This document shows positions 1 through 8,747 of a DNA stretch of 64,000 bases, piece after piece. Both the position numbers and the translations under genes were made by a program. The stretch is taken from NCBI GenBank assembly GCA_902787975.1, contig CADAIP010000014.1, forward strand, positions 1-64,000. The letters are read 5' to 3'. Position 1 is the first letter of the stretch. Each line of letters begins with the position of its first letter. Source of the stretch: Oscillospiraceae bacterium (GTDB lineage Bacteria; Bacillota; Clostridia; Saccharofermentanales; Saccharofermentanaceae). Under the pieces are notes generated by a model that did no database searches, had not been told where the DNA came from, and was given only the letters and a program-made list of their open reading frames with translations.

Positions 1-71
1 TCTTCCAGAGATGCTATCAGGATTCAAGAGATCGTTATGCTTCTTACGTTAAGAAGGCTAACGAGGCTTAA
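1..71 (+). CDS. C-terminal end of an unidentified protein (partial)
   Basis: The frame running 3-71 is open from the window edge and encodes 22 residues ending in KKANEA before a TAA stop at 69-71. A good intrinsic terminator follows 32 bases later, which supports a real gene end. The visible tail is too short to identify; it is basic and tyrosine-rich. The rest of the gene lies outside the window. Confidence 0.5.
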   Translation, partial: FQRCYQDSRDRYASYVKKANEA

Positions 72-103
72 TCCTTAAGCTTTAGATCTAACAAATCGAA
101 AAC

Positions 104-136
104 GGGGCTGTCCCATCAGGGGCAGCCTCTTTTTTG
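104..136 (+). terminator. Intrinsic terminator after the leftmost gene
   Basis: An 11-bp stem (104-114 with 119-129, two G-U pairs) closes an ATCA loop and is followed by a run of six T. It separates the upstream gene from the dnaD operon. Confidence 0.85.
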
Positions 137-190
137 TCCTTATAACGGGAAAGTTTGCCCCAAACTGTACCCAATCGCGTACATAATCCA

Positions 191-199
191 TGCTATAAT
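191..199 (+). promoter_or_regulatory. Extended -10 promoter of the dnaD operon
   Basis: TGC-TATAAT at 191-199 is a consensus extended -10. The -35 position (about 171-176) is poor, which is usual for this promoter class. The start codon follows 37 bases later. It is the only good promoter between the terminator and the dnaD-like gene. Confidence 0.65.
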
Positions 200-236
200 T
201 AGCAAAGCAATTTAAGGAAGAGAGTTCTTATTTGGA

Positions 237-1301
237 ATGAAGAGTAACAAGGGCATGGAAGATTATTCAAAACTGCTTATTAATGACAGTCTTCTGCCTG
301 ACATTTTCCTCGTCAGATACGCACAGGAACTGAGCAAAAACGCTTTGCTCGTTTACCTGTGGCTTAACATGACTGATAAGAATGACGGCTTTGACGAGAA
401 GGACATTAAGGCACTTAAGATCATTCGCGAAGAAGACATCGCGCCGGCTCTTGCAGAACTCATGGCAGCAAGCCTTATCAACCGCAAAGATAAGACATAT
501 GCATTCGAAGATATAAAGGCCAGAGAGATCGGCGATTATATCTCAAGCGCCATCGCACGCGGCAAAGATCCGGAACTTACGGGTCTCATGAGCAACGAGA
601 AGGACAGGAAGATCCTTGCTGATTCCATCTCCTCAACGTTCTATCAGGGCGAGCTTCCTTATATTTTCTACAGACTTATAGATAAGTGTCTCAACGATTA
701 TAAATTCGATTCGAGAGTGTGCTATAAGCTTTTCGAAGAGGGTTACGAGCAGTCCATCCACAGGTCTTTGCAGCAGATGGAGAAGATGGCGCGTGACTGG
801 TATGACAAGGGCTATACGGATATCAAGAGTCTTGAGAAGCAATTGGAGATCAACAAGAGAACTAAGAAGATCATTAAACTTTGCGGCAGTCTTTTAAGAA
901 AGAGACTTAACGGCCTTGATATCGACCGCGTTACAAGCTGGGTTGAAGAACTCGATGTCACGGAAGAGCTTGTAAACCTTGCTTTTAAAGAGAATGAATA
1001 CAGAAGCAATCTTGCTCTGGTACATGTAGGAGAGACTCTTAAGAAGTGGCATGACCAGGGAATTAAGACTGCTGAAGATGCTGCCAGATTCAGTGAGGAA
1101 GAGCACAAAGAGAACAAGCGCAATGCTACCAGAAGGAAGACAAAAGCAGGTTCCGTATGGCGCACCGGTGAGGAAGCAGGCATTGCAAGTGCAGCGGCAG
1201 CAGAAGTTCCGGCAGCGAAGGCTCCCGAAGAGACAAATAACGACGACGATATTCCTGACGATATTCTTGATATGTTTGGAGACGCAGATGAAGACAATTA
1301 A
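237..1301 (+). CDS. DnaD-domain primosomal protein
   Basis: This is a replication-restart or initiation protein of the DnaB/DnaD family, which helps load the replicative helicase with a DnaC/DnaI-type loader. The 354 residues show a winged-helix-like N-terminus (about 15-95) and two DnaD-type modules: one around 140-210 ending in W-x3-GYTDIKSLE, one around 225-290 ending in W-x3-GIKTAEDA. Both are the hallmark tryptophan/glycine motif of DnaD domains. The C-terminal 70 residues are low-complexity, basic then very acidic. ATG 237 is the only start in frame after a stop at 213; the GGAAGAG site lies a rather long 14 bases upstream. The stop overlaps the dnaC-like start by 14 bases, so the two are translationally coupled. 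The family call is firm; which DnaB/DnaD ortholog it is remains open. Confidence 0.88.
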   Translation: MKSNKGMEDYSKLLINDSLLPDIFLVRYAQELSKNALLVYLWLNMTDKNDGFDEKDIKALKIIREEDIAPALAELMAASLINRKDKTYAFEDIKAREIGDYISSAIARGKDPELTGLMSNEKDRKILADSISSTFYQGELPYIFYRLIDKCLNDYKFDSRVCYKLFEEGYEQSIHRSLQQMEKMARDWYDKGYTDIKSLEKQLEINKRTKKIIKLCGSLLRKRLNGLDIDRVTSWVEELDVTEELVNLAFKENEYRSNLALVHVGETLKKWHDQGIKTAEDAARFSEEEHKENKRNATRRKTKAGSVWRTGEEAGIASAAAAEVPAAKAPEETNNDDDIPDDILDMFGDADEDN

Positions 1302-2184
1302 AGAATTGATCAGTGAGAGTCTGACAGAAGTTGCAGCATCAAGAGAGATTAACCGCGAAGAGAATATCAGACGCGTATATAAGGCATGCCCGGAACTCAG
1401 GGATATAGATGACCAGATACTTAACGTTCGCAATAACAGATTTATCGCCGTAATCGATAAGGACGAGCGCCTCATAAAGAGATTCGATATAGCTGAGGAA
1501 GAGCTTCAGGCCAAGCGCGATAAGATAATCCTCAGAAATAACATTGATCCTGAGTTTGATGTTATAAAGAACATCTGTGACAAGTGCGGTGATACGGGCT
1601 TTACAAAGGGTTCCGACGGCACGCTCAAGGTATGTTCATGCAGGAAAAGGGAGCTCGAGACATGCTATGAGAACAGCGGTATGGCTGATTTCACTTCATA
1701 TAAGATGAAGAATTACAGAGATGATTATCTTGGTGATGCTTCAGGCAGAAAGAAGATAAAGAATGAGCTTCTTAAGGTCCTTCTGGGACTTTCCGAGGGC
1801 GATGAGAAATCATCCTTGTGGATCTATTCTGCAGCTCCCCAGTCAGGTAAGACTTTCCTTTCCGTATGCGTATGCAAGACTGCCATAAACCTCGGCAAGA
1901 GTGCGTACTACGGCAAGTGTGAGGATCTGGCTGTTATCGGTACGGATACATTAGATGACATCAAGAGGATCGATTTCCTCGTGCTTGATGATTTTGCTGA
2001 TTCGGTAACGATGACAAACAACATCGGCTCGATCCTGAACAGCATTCTCGAGATAAGGGCGGCTTCGAAGCTTCCCACAGTACTTGTTACGCCTTTCCCG
2101 AAGACGGAGCTTGTAAACAAGTGTGACATGAGGATCAGCGGCAAGTTATCCTCTGCCAAGCTGATAACTAAAGAAGGCAGGTAA
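1288..2184 (+). CDS. DnaC/DnaI-like helicase loader ATPase
   Basis: A 298-residue AAA+ ATPase of the DnaC/DnaI/IstB group, expected to load the replicative helicase at origins or stalled forks. A zinc-binding motif is visible near residues 93-114 (CDKCGDTG, then CSC), as in Firmicute DnaC/DnaI proteins. Walker A (around 190) reads AAPQSGKT, so the usual first glycine is alanine. Walker B is LVLDD about 50 residues later. The start is ATG 1288, inside the end of the dnaD-like gene, because homologous sequence begins there; the frame stays open upstream to 1051 but only as a shadow of the DnaD frame. The stop overlaps the acpS start (TAATG). The role is inferred from family and from pairing with DnaD. 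Confidence 0.87.
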   Translation: MKTIKELISESLTEVAASREINREENIRRVYKACPELRDIDDQILNVRNNRFIAVIDKDERLIKRFDIAEEELQAKRDKIILRNNIDPEFDVIKNICDKCGDTGFTKGSDGTLKVCSCRKRELETCYENSGMADFTSYKMKNYRDDYLGDASGRKKIKNELLKVLLGLSEGDEKSSLWIYSAAPQSGKTFLSVCVCKTAINLGKSAYYGKCEDLAVIGTDTLDDIKRIDFLVLDDFADSVTMTNNIGSILNSILEIRAASKLPTVLVTPFPKTELVNKCDMRISGKLSSAKLITKEGR

Positions 2185-2591
2185 TGATCCAAAAGATGGA
2201 CGTTCGCTGCGGAATCGATATCGTGGATATCTCTAGAATCTTAAAGAAAGTAAATGACGGTAATACGTCATTTTTCAGTAAGTGCTTTACCGAAGATGAG
2301 ATAAAGTATTGCGAGGCAGTTAATAATGCGGGCAAAAAAGCCGAGCGTTATGCTGCCAGGTTTGCCGCCAAAGAAGCTGTCGGCAAGGCTCTGGGCACAG
2401 GTCTTATGAGTGAAGGTGTCGGAATGCACGATATAGAAGTAGTTAAAGATGAGAGGGGCACACCCGGAATAAGACTTTCCGGCGGTGCTCTTAAGCATGC
2501 AAATGAACTGGGCATGAGTTCCATTTCGATAAGCTTGTCACATGACGGCGGAGTTGCCGCTGCTTATTGCGTGATGTTATTGGAGAAGTAA
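2184..2591 (+). CDS. acpS: Holo-[acyl-carrier-protein] synthase
   Basis: Transfers 4'-phosphopantetheine from coenzyme A to acyl carrier protein, activating fatty-acid synthesis in the cytoplasm. The 135 residues match the compact AcpS fold. GIDIVDISRI at the N-terminus supplies magnesium ligand Asp12, and ARFAAKEAVGKALGTG supplies Glu64. ISLSHDGGVAAAYC near the end is the CoA-binding strand. The start ATG 2184 shares a base with the dnaC-like stop; an internal ATG (Met5) sits closer to the conserved core and could be the true start. The gene is embedded in the dnaD-dnaC operon. Confidence 0.95.
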   Translation: MIQKMDVRCGIDIVDISRILKKVNDGNTSFFSKCFTEDEIKYCEAVNNAGKKAERYAARFAAKEAVGKALGTGLMSEGVGMHDIEVVKDERGTPGIRLSGGALKHANELGMSSISISLSHDGGVAAAYCVMLLEK

Positions 2592-2593
2592 TT

Positions 2594-3856
2594 ATGAAGA
2601 GGCGCGATAAACAGGAAGAAGGCAGCAACAGTATCTTTAAGATTTTCGAGCGCAAGAAACCCAAGCAGGTAGTAGGCGAGGAGGTTGCGCCCAAGACGAT
2701 AAGGCACCTCGAGCGGCCCGTTAAGCTTCCCTTCCTCGCAGATATGGATGAGGGCAAGGAACAGTACGGCAGCGCCGAAGACATGCAGGATAAGTGGGGT
2801 CTTTCGGAAAAGCAGGCTACGCTTGGCGGAGCCAGAAAGAGAAAGCTTCTGGGCCTTGCGATCGCATTCTCTGCATTTATTTTGCTCCTTACGGGCATTT
2901 TCTATATTCTCCCGAGAGTATTGCCTGACTTGTTCCGAGGAACGAACATCGAACTCTTCGTTGAGCCTGTTATCAATCTTGAATATGATGAACCGGATTA
3001 CAGGGTCGTCATCGACAGTACCGTTGCCCTTATGAAAGCGCCGCAGCCTGATTCCACAAGAATAGCTGAAGTTCTTTATAACGAACCTGTACGTTACATC
3101 AGCGACAGCGATAACGGTTATTGCAAGATCCAGACAATGGACGGACTCATAGGTTATGTAAAGGCTTCAAGTCTTCTTGAAGACATGGATTCTGTCGAGC
3201 CCGATATCCACCAGTATAAGCTCATCGTATCTGACCCTTCGAAAAACATAATGACTCACGCAAGTAACGGTACCTTGATCAAGAAGGTCATGATGAACAC
3301 CGTGCTTTATGCGGATATTAAGAGAGAAGGCGTTTACCAGGTAGCTCTTCCGGGCGGAGATTCCGGCTGGATTGGTTCTTCGGGTGTCATCGAACTCTCA
3401 ACAAGAGGTGATACAGAAGAGGTATCAAGCCGATATTTCGTCAGCTCGGTCCTTACATTCGTTAATGCGAGATACATTGAAAACGGCATGTCCATAGACG
3501 GAGCTTCCATAAACGGTGCCGTATACGTCAGTGCCGAGATCAACGGCATCGATATTCCCAGGACCATGGAAGGACAGGCGCAGGCGGGTATAGAGGTTAT
3601 TCCTGAACCCGACGCGGTTACGGGCCAGATACGAGTAGATCAGATACTGCCTGGTGACATAGTATTCCTGTCGAGCCCCAAGAAACCTGGTGATACAGAG
3701 ATATATGAAATGGCCGTTTGTACCGATACAGGCACGCTTTTCATGCTGTCTCCTGCAAGGACTACGGTACGATTACGCAACTTTAAATCGGGCGATGAGA
3801 TATGTGAAAGAATAATAACCATAAGGCGTATTTTCAGCGCTAAAGTTACAAACTGA
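2594..3856 (+). CDS. Single-pass membrane protein with SH3-like domain
   Basis: Function unknown. The 420-residue protein has a hydrophilic, lysine-rich cytoplasmic N-terminus of about 75 residues, one membrane helix at about 82-107, and an extracellular part. That part contains a bacterial SH3-like repeat (about 135-190, ending in GLIGYVKASSLLED) of the type that binds cell-wall peptides, and a second similar stretch around 205-270 with a GWIGSSGVIEL ending. ATG 2594 is chosen because GGAGAAG lies 5 bases upstream; an ATG 27 bases earlier lacks a site. It lies 3 bases after acpS, so it is probably co-transcribed. A wall-sensing role is inference. Confidence 0.75.
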   Translation: MKRRDKQEEGSNSIFKIFERKKPKQVVGEEVAPKTIRHLERPVKLPFLADMDEGKEQYGSAEDMQDKWGLSEKQATLGGARKRKLLGLAIAFSAFILLLTGIFYILPRVLPDLFRGTNIELFVEPVINLEYDEPDYRVVIDSTVALMKAPQPDSTRIAEVLYNEPVRYISDSDNGYCKIQTMDGLIGYVKASSLLEDMDSVEPDIHQYKLIVSDPSKNIMTHASNGTLIKKVMMNTVLYADIKREGVYQVALPGGDSGWIGSSGVIELSTRGDTEEVSSRYFVSSVLTFVNARYIENGMSIDGASINGAVYVSAEINGIDIPRTMEGQAQAGIEVIPEPDAVTGQIRVDQILPGDIVFLSSPKKPGDTEIYEMAVCTDTGTLFMLSPARTTVRLRNFKSGDEICERIITIRRIFSAKVTN

Positions 3857-3885
3857 AAAGAGCCTAAAAAGTCTTGAAAATAATG

Positions 3886-3914
3886 TTGCATACTCAAATA
3901 GGTTGTGGTATTAT
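3886..3914 (+). promoter_or_regulatory. Promoter of rpmB
   Basis: TTGCAT (3886-3891) and TATTAT (3909-3914) are separated by 17 bases and lie 36 bases upstream of the rpmB start, giving a short leader with a strong ribosome site. Confidence 0.75.
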
Positions 3915-3949
3915 TCATAGGCATTTGAATTCTAACAGGAGGTGTTTGC

Positions 3950-4147
3950 ATGGCTAAGTGTGAAGTTTGCGAGAAGGACATGTTCTTCGGCAGAAAGATT
4001 AGAATCACGCGTTCACAGATTTCAAGACGCGCGCTTACTACGCAGCAGGCTAACGTACACAGAGTTAAGGTTGTTGTTGACGGCACCCCCAAGTCAATGA
4101 ACGTTTGCACACGTTGTCTTCGTTCAGGCAAGGTTGAAAGAGCGTAA
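3950..4147 (+). CDS. rpmB: 50S ribosomal protein bL28
   Basis: A structural protein of the large ribosomal subunit. The 65 residues fit the family: it opens MAKCEVC, has the basic RRALTTQQANVHRV segment, and ends VCTRCLRSGKVERA. The two CxxC pairs (CEVC and CTRC) mark the zinc-binding form. A perfect AGGAGGTG site (3937-3944) lies 5 bases before ATG 3950. The gene has its own promoter and terminator, so it is monocistronic. Confidence 0.96.
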   Translation: MAKCEVCEKDMFFGRKIRITRSQISRRALTTQQANVHRVKVVVDGTPKSMNVCTRCLRSGKVERA

Positions 4148-4171
4148 GACTCAAACTTTAACGGTGATTCA

Positions 4172-4207
4172 AGAGGTTGTCTCATATGAGGCGACCTCTT
4201 TTTTATT
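4172..4207. terminator. Bidirectional terminator between rpmB and the minus-strand membrane gene
   Basis: A stem of about 12 bp (4172-4183 with 4188-4199, with G-U pairs) is followed by TTTTTTT on the plus strand. The minus strand also ends in a short T tract, so it can serve both converging genes. The minus-strand stop at 4203 lies within it. Confidence 0.8.
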
Positions 4208-5933
4208 TGTGATGGTAAATAGAGAAATCCTCAGTACGATCTACAAGTTGATAGTTCTGTGATACAAATTCCGAAAAACTGGGCCATGTGTATTCATCAT
4301 ACAAGACTATTATGTCAGATTCGCCATAATACATATTATAATATGCTGACAATTTTTGGATATCCTCAGGTGCCCATAAATTTGCAGTATTTGGCTTCAA
4401 ATCAGTCATAAGGTAAAAAGCCATAGCTACTTGTCCACAAGTAATAGTTTTATCATTAACATCAATAGATTCTTTTAGCTTTTTTTCAGCCAGTTCGAAA
4501 CGGTTTGCCTGAACTGAAGTTTCAAACAAGCCTTTATATATGCCTGATTTGATCTGTGTATCACATTCATACGGTCTGGAACAAAAATCACCAAAAACCA
4601 CATAATCAGTTGATGAATAATATAAAGAAAAAACATTCATTGCAATTAAAATTGTTGAGAGAGAATTAAAAATATATTTTCCTATTCGTTTATTATGTTC
4701 TCTGATAACTTCTCCCATCAGTAGAATAGTTAATATAGCAGCAGATCTAACACCGGCAGAAAACTTGAACGGCCCATAAGTTGCTGTAAAAAAATATGAT
4801 AATCCCGCAACATAAGACGAGATCACAAGAATCATTGTCAGATTCAGATAACGTTCGCGTTTTTTCGAATCTTTTTTTAGCAGATGATACAGAGGAACAG
4901 AGTAGATAGACAAATACGTCATTAAATTATTCAGACAACTGTTTTGTTCAATGTTTTCCAGCAGAAGAATTACACAACCAAAAATCATTATAGAGCAGAA
5001 AATAAGAATTCGGTTCTTGTTTTTGCGTAATAGAATACACAATAAAACATCAACAGCAAAAATAATAATTGATTCCAAATAGTACTCTTCTAAATTATTA
5101 ATAAAATCAGCTATCCTATTAGAAGTTTCCGACAATGAAGAAAGATAAAAATATAACGTTCCACCGGATTCTGAGTTTGCCTCAGCAAAAACAAAAAGAT
5201 TATTTACACCTACTTTTAATACATATAATAAAAATATACAAAAAACGGATAACGCTCCAAGAATATAAAAGATTACAAACAAATTGTGTTCTCTTTTGGC
5301 TTCCTTTCTTTTATATGCAAACAAAAAAATAAGGAAATACAGATAAACAATAATCATTGTGGGATACGCATATACCATACAAGCATGTGATACGCCAGCA
5401 AGAAATATAAGAATAAAAGATAATTTATGCGATACATTTTTATATGAACTGATTACATAGAAAATCAGGAAAAGACCAATTAATCTGAAAAATGATTCCC
5501 AATTATCGTACCACATGTGGAATGAAAGGAATGAAACTGCCGACACATATATTAAAACCGCGAATAATACATGTGTACGGTCAAACTGGAGAGAAAGGAT
5601 CTTAAAAATATATATTGATAAAAGAATTTGCAGAATAATAAATATTAATCGTGAATAAAGAATAATACCTTCTGAAGATCCTGTAATCTTATGAAAAACA
5701 AAGAGAAACGGATATAAGAATATATCGCCTGTTTGGAGATAATCCCAATTTTCGACAAGATATTTATTGCCTTGAATTGTTCTATATGCTTGTGCTACAT
5801 TATACGCTTCATCATAAAAACTGATACACAAGAAACTTCTTATTATGGTCATCAAAATCAAAAACAGATTGATGACCATAAATATTCTAACGTATCGAAT
5901 GTGTTTTCTGTTTTGGATTTCCGCCTTGATCAT
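4203..5933 (-). CDS. AT-rich polytopic membrane protein, GT-C glycosyltransferase-like
   Basis: A 576-residue protein with about a dozen hydrophobic helices and no close family that I can name. After the first helix comes ISFYDEAYNVAQAY, an Asp-Glu pair in the first external loop, as in GT-C glycosyltransferases that use lipid-phosphate sugar donors. The C-terminal 120 residues are soluble. It is strikingly richer in A/T than its neighbours, with AAA, ATA and TTA codons frequent, which suggests transfer. The start ATG 5933 is 20 bases after the serS stop and has no recognisable ribosome site, so expression may be weak or depend on coupling. The enzymatic role is inference from topology and the DE motif only. 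Confidence 0.7.
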   Translation of the reverse strand: MIKAEIQNRKHIRYVRIFMVINLFLILMTIIRSFLCISFYDEAYNVAQAYRTIQGNKYLVENWDYLQTGDIFLYPFLFVFHKITGSSEGIILYSRLIFIILQILLSIYIFKILSLQFDRTHVLFAVLIYVSAVSFLSFHMWYDNWESFFRLIGLFLIFYVISSYKNVSHKLSFILIFLAGVSHACMVYAYPTMIIVYLYFLIFLFAYKRKEAKREHNLFVIFYILGALSVFCIFLLYVLKVGVNNLFVFAEANSESGGTLYFYLSSLSETSNRIADFINNLEEYYLESIIIFAVDVLLCILLRKNKNRILIFCSIMIFGCVILLLENIEQNSCLNNLMTYLSIYSVPLYHLLKKDSKKRERYLNLTMILVISSYVAGLSYFFTATYGPFKFSAGVRSAAILTILLMGEVIREHNKRIGKYIFNSLSTILIAMNVFSLYYSSTDYVVFGDFCSRPYECDTQIKSGIYKGLFETSVQANRFELAEKKLKESIDVNDKTITCGQVAMAFYLMTDLKPNTANLWAPEDIQKLSAYYNMYYGESDIIVLYDEYTWPSFSEFVSQNYQLVDRTEDFSIYHHK

Positions 5934-5953
5934 AATATATTAATTGGAAATCT

Positions 5954-7234
5954 TTATACTCCGATAACGGACTTTCCGCCCATGTAAGGTCTCAATGCCT
6001 CAGGGATCCTGATGGAGCCGTCTTCATTAAGGTTGTTTTCGAGGAAAGCGATGAGCATTCTCGGAGGAGCAACGCATGTATTGTTAAGAGTGTGGGCAAG
6101 GTATGTGCCCTCAGAACCTCTGATCCTGATCTTAAGACGTCTTGCCTGTGCGTCGCCCAGGTTGGAGCAGGAACCTACTTCGAAATACTTCTTCTGTCTG
6201 GGGGACCATGCTTCAACGTCGCAGGACTTAACCTTGAGGTCAGCGAGGTCGCCGGAGCAGCACTCGAGTGTTCTTACGGGGATGTCGAGTGAACGGAAGT
6301 AATCTACTGTGTTCTGCCAGAGCTTGTTGTACCATGTCATGGAATCTTCAGGCTTGCAGACAACGATCATCTCCTGCTTTTCGAACTGGTGAATTCTGTA
6401 AACACCACGCTCTTCGATGCCGTGAGCACCGACTTCCTTACGGAAGCAGGGAGAGTAGGATGTGAGTGTCTGGGGGAGCTGGTCCTCTTCTGTGATCGTA
6501 TCGATGAACTTACCGATCATGGAGTGCTCGGAAGTACCGATGAGGTAGAGGTCCTCGCCCTCGATCTTATACATCATGTTCTCCATTTCAGCAAAGCTCA
6601 TAACACCGGTAACAACGGAAGATCTGATCATGTAAGGTGGAATGTAGTATGTAAATCCGCGGTCGATCATGAAGTCGCGTGCATAGGAAAGGCATGCAGA
6701 GTGAAGTCTTGCGATGTCACCCTTGAGGTAATAGAAGCCGTTTCCTGATGTCTCTCTTGCCTGGTCGAGCTCGATGCCGTCAAGCTTTTCCATAATGTCT
6801 ACGTGATAGGGAACTTCAAAATCAGGAACGAAAGGCTCACCGAAACGCTCGATCTCAACATTCTCTGAATCGTCTTTGCCGATCGGAACGGAAGGATCGA
6901 TGATGTTAGGGATAACGAGCATGATCTTTCTGATCTCTTCTTCGAGTTCAGTCTCCTTGACTGTAAGAGCCTCAAGCTCTTCAGCCATATCTGTGACCTG
7001 CTTCTTGATCTCTTCAGCTTCTTCCTTCTTGCCCTGTCCCATGAGAGCGCCGATCTGCTTACTTACCTTGTTGCGGTTAGCTCTCAAAGCTTCCGCACGG
7101 GTCTTGCTCTCGCGGAATTCTTTATCAAGTTCGATAACCTTGTCTACCAGGGGGAGTTTCTCGTCCTGGAACTTGTTCTTGATGTTCTGTTTTACGATGT
7201 CCGGATTGGCGCGTAAGAATTTAATGTCAAGCAT
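5954..7234 (-). CDS. serS: Seryl-tRNA synthetase
   Basis: A class II aminoacyl-tRNA synthetase that charges tRNA-Ser in the cytoplasm. The 426 residues begin MLDIKFLRANPDIVKQN, followed by the long antiparallel coiled-coil arm (about 30-105) that grips the tRNA variable arm. Motif 2 is visible at FRKEVGAHG...RIHQFEKQEM. Motif 3 reads HTLNNTCVAPPRMLIAFLE, the variant with NNT in place of the more usual NGS. ATG 7234 has AAGAGGTGAC just upstream. It lies 55 bases after the DUF4015 gene on the same strand and is probably co-transcribed. No T-box leader is present. Confidence 0.96.
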   Translation of the reverse strand: MLDIKFLRANPDIVKQNIKNKFQDEKLPLVDKVIELDKEFRESKTRAEALRANRNKVSKQIGALMGQGKKEEAEEIKKQVTDMAEELEALTVKETELEEEIRKIMLVIPNIIDPSVPIGKDDSENVEIERFGEPFVPDFEVPYHVDIMEKLDGIELDQARETSGNGFYYLKGDIARLHSACLSYARDFMIDRGFTYYIPPYMIRSSVVTGVMSFAEMENMMYKIEGEDLYLIGTSEHSMIGKFIDTITEEDQLPQTLTSYSPCFRKEVGAHGIEERGVYRIHQFEKQEMIVVCKPEDSMTWYNKLWQNTVDYFRSLDIPVRTLECCSGDLADLKVKSCDVEAWSPRQKKYFEVGSCSNLGDAQARRLKIRIRGSEGTYLAHTLNNTCVAPPRMLIAFLENNLNEDGSIRIPEALRPYMGGKSVIGV

Positions 7235-7289
7235 ATTGTCACCTCTTAATTAATTAACCTCAATATTGTATTCTTTGAAACCTCAGGTT

Positions 7290-8630
7290 TCAATCTGTCT
7301 CGACCGACATATTGCCGTCGTAAGCACCTGAAGGATATCTGCACGAAGGATCCCATAGGATATATTCCTGAATTCCGAGATCGTGGATCGCCTTAATTTG
7401 GGAATTGATTTCCCTGTAACCGTATTCTATGTAGTTGCCCTTGCCGATGTAAGAGGCCGTAAATGCCTGAAGATAAGGTCTTACAGCCGTAAATCCGGGC
7501 TGCTTGTAGATGGCCTGGCATTCGTGAAGCACGCTATATACCATGAGGTAAGGCTGTTTGTCCGGATAATCGAAAACATGACCGCCGAGCATTGTTCCCA
7601 ATGCATAGTGGGAAGGGTAGACCATCGGGCAGCAGGAGTCGATGCCTGTCATGCCGAGTGTCTCAAAATCCTGTCCGATTATCTTTGCATCATTGGGAGA
7701 TGTTAATACGATACCGAAAATATCTGCAGATACCGCAACACCATAAGTATCCTGGATCCTGATCCTTGCTTCCTGAAGGAATCTGTTTACTGCTTCAGAC
7801 TTCTCGGGATACTGGCCTTCTTCACCGAAGTAAGGCTTAACCTTATTCTTGGTGGGGCCTGCCGGGAAACGCACGTAGTCGAACTGGATCTCGTCAACGC
7901 CGTGTTCAGCGGCTTCGATACCGATCTCAATTAAGTAATCCCAGTTTTCGACGCAGTAAGGACTTAAGAAGGGCTTGTTACCTTCGTTGCTGAACTGTAC
8001 AACATTGCCGTCAGCATCCTGGATAGCTCTTTCGGGGAAGTGCTGGGCAGCGACCTGGTCATTGAAGGATACGATTCTTCCAATGACTCTGATGTTGTTG
8101 GCGTGGCACTTCTCGATGACTGCATCAAGATCGTACGCATCCCAAACATAGCCGATCTCGTTGGCTGTGGGGACCTTGGACATGTAGGGAAGGCCGTATT
8201 CGTTCTTAAGATCGATAACTATCGTGTTAAGCTCGCTGTTGTTGCAGAGCTCAATTGCCTTGTCGAGAGCCGAACCGGAACCGATATATAAGCCCTTTAC
8301 TTCGAAATGATCGGGAACCTTGACCTGGTCTTCGGGAAGCTCGGGGAGCGGACGCCAGTAAGAATCTGCAAGAGGAGTAGCCTCAAGCAGTTCGGAGTGA
8401 TAAACGGTAGGTTCGGTAAAAGTAGCTTCAGTTGAGACGAGAGTCGCAAAGACGGGAGTGCTGTCTGAAGTCTCTGCCGTTCTTGCATAGTTAATGATCT
8501 TGGTTATGCCCAAAGTGATAAGGATAACTGCAAGAAGTGCGGAAACGGATAAAAGGATCGTGATGATCTTTTTGAGTTTCTGGATCTCAGCATCATTAGT
8601 ATTAGTATTTAAATTACTATTATTAAGCAT
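7290..8630 (-). CDS. Membrane-anchored DUF4015 glycoside-hydrolase-like protein
   Basis: A 446-residue protein with one N-terminal membrane helix (about 22-45) and a TIM-barrel-like external domain of the DUF4015 putative glycosidase family. Family features seen are KGLYIGSGSAL, NTIVIDLKNEYG, a conserved FDYVRFPAG loop and ILWDPSCRYPSG near the end. A role in polysaccharide or peptidoglycan turnover is inferred from the fold. ATG 8630 is favoured over TTG 8657: neither has a Shine-Dalgarno site, but a consensus promoter (TTGTTC-N17-TATAAT) ends 6 bases before ATG 8630, so the mRNA would begin at or near the start codon and the TTG would be upstream of transcription. It is followed by serS. 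Confidence 0.85.
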   Translation of the reverse strand: MLNNSNLNTNTNDAEIQKLKKIITILLSVSALLAVILITLGITKIINYARTAETSDSTPVFATLVSTEATFTEPTVYHSELLEATPLADSYWRPLPELPEDQVKVPDHFEVKGLYIGSGSALDKAIELCNNSELNTIVIDLKNEYGLPYMSKVPTANEIGYVWDAYDLDAVIEKCHANNIRVIGRIVSFNDQVAAQHFPERAIQDADGNVVQFSNEGNKPFLSPYCVENWDYLIEIGIEAAEHGVDEIQFDYVRFPAGPTKNKVKPYFGEEGQYPEKSEAVNRFLQEARIRIQDTYGVAVSADIFGIVLTSPNDAKIIGQDFETLGMTGIDSCCPMVYPSHYALGTMLGGHVFDYPDKQPYLMVYSVLHECQAIYKQPGFTAVRPYLQAFTASYIGKGNYIEYGYREINSQIKAIHDLGIQEYILWDPSCRYPSGAYDGNMSVETD

Positions 8631-8636
8631 AGGACA

Positions 8637-8665
8637 ATTATACAGACCTGTCTTCAAAAGAACAA
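8637..8665 (-). promoter_or_regulatory. Promoter predicting a leaderless mRNA for the DUF4015 gene
   Basis: Read on the minus strand, TTGTTC (8665-8660), a 17-base spacer and TATAAT (8642-8637) are followed by only 6 bases and then ATG at 8630. Standard geometry puts the transcription start at the A of the start codon. Confidence 0.7.
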
Positions 8666-8747
8666 TCGGAAAAGGGACACGTGCGCAAAGAGTATCAACC
8701 TGTGATAAAATCTGATTATAAATAATTGACTTTTTAGCAGGTTGGAA

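Noticed and set aside
894-1475. Long opposite-strand open frames over the dnaD-dnaC region and similar shadows elsewhere
   Set aside because: They lie wholly inside genes with clear families, have no ribosome sites, and their translations are low-complexity or unlike proteins.
7235-7289. T-box leader upstream of serS
   Set aside because: The gap is 55 bases, with no T-box sequence or specifier stem; serS is the second gene of an operon.
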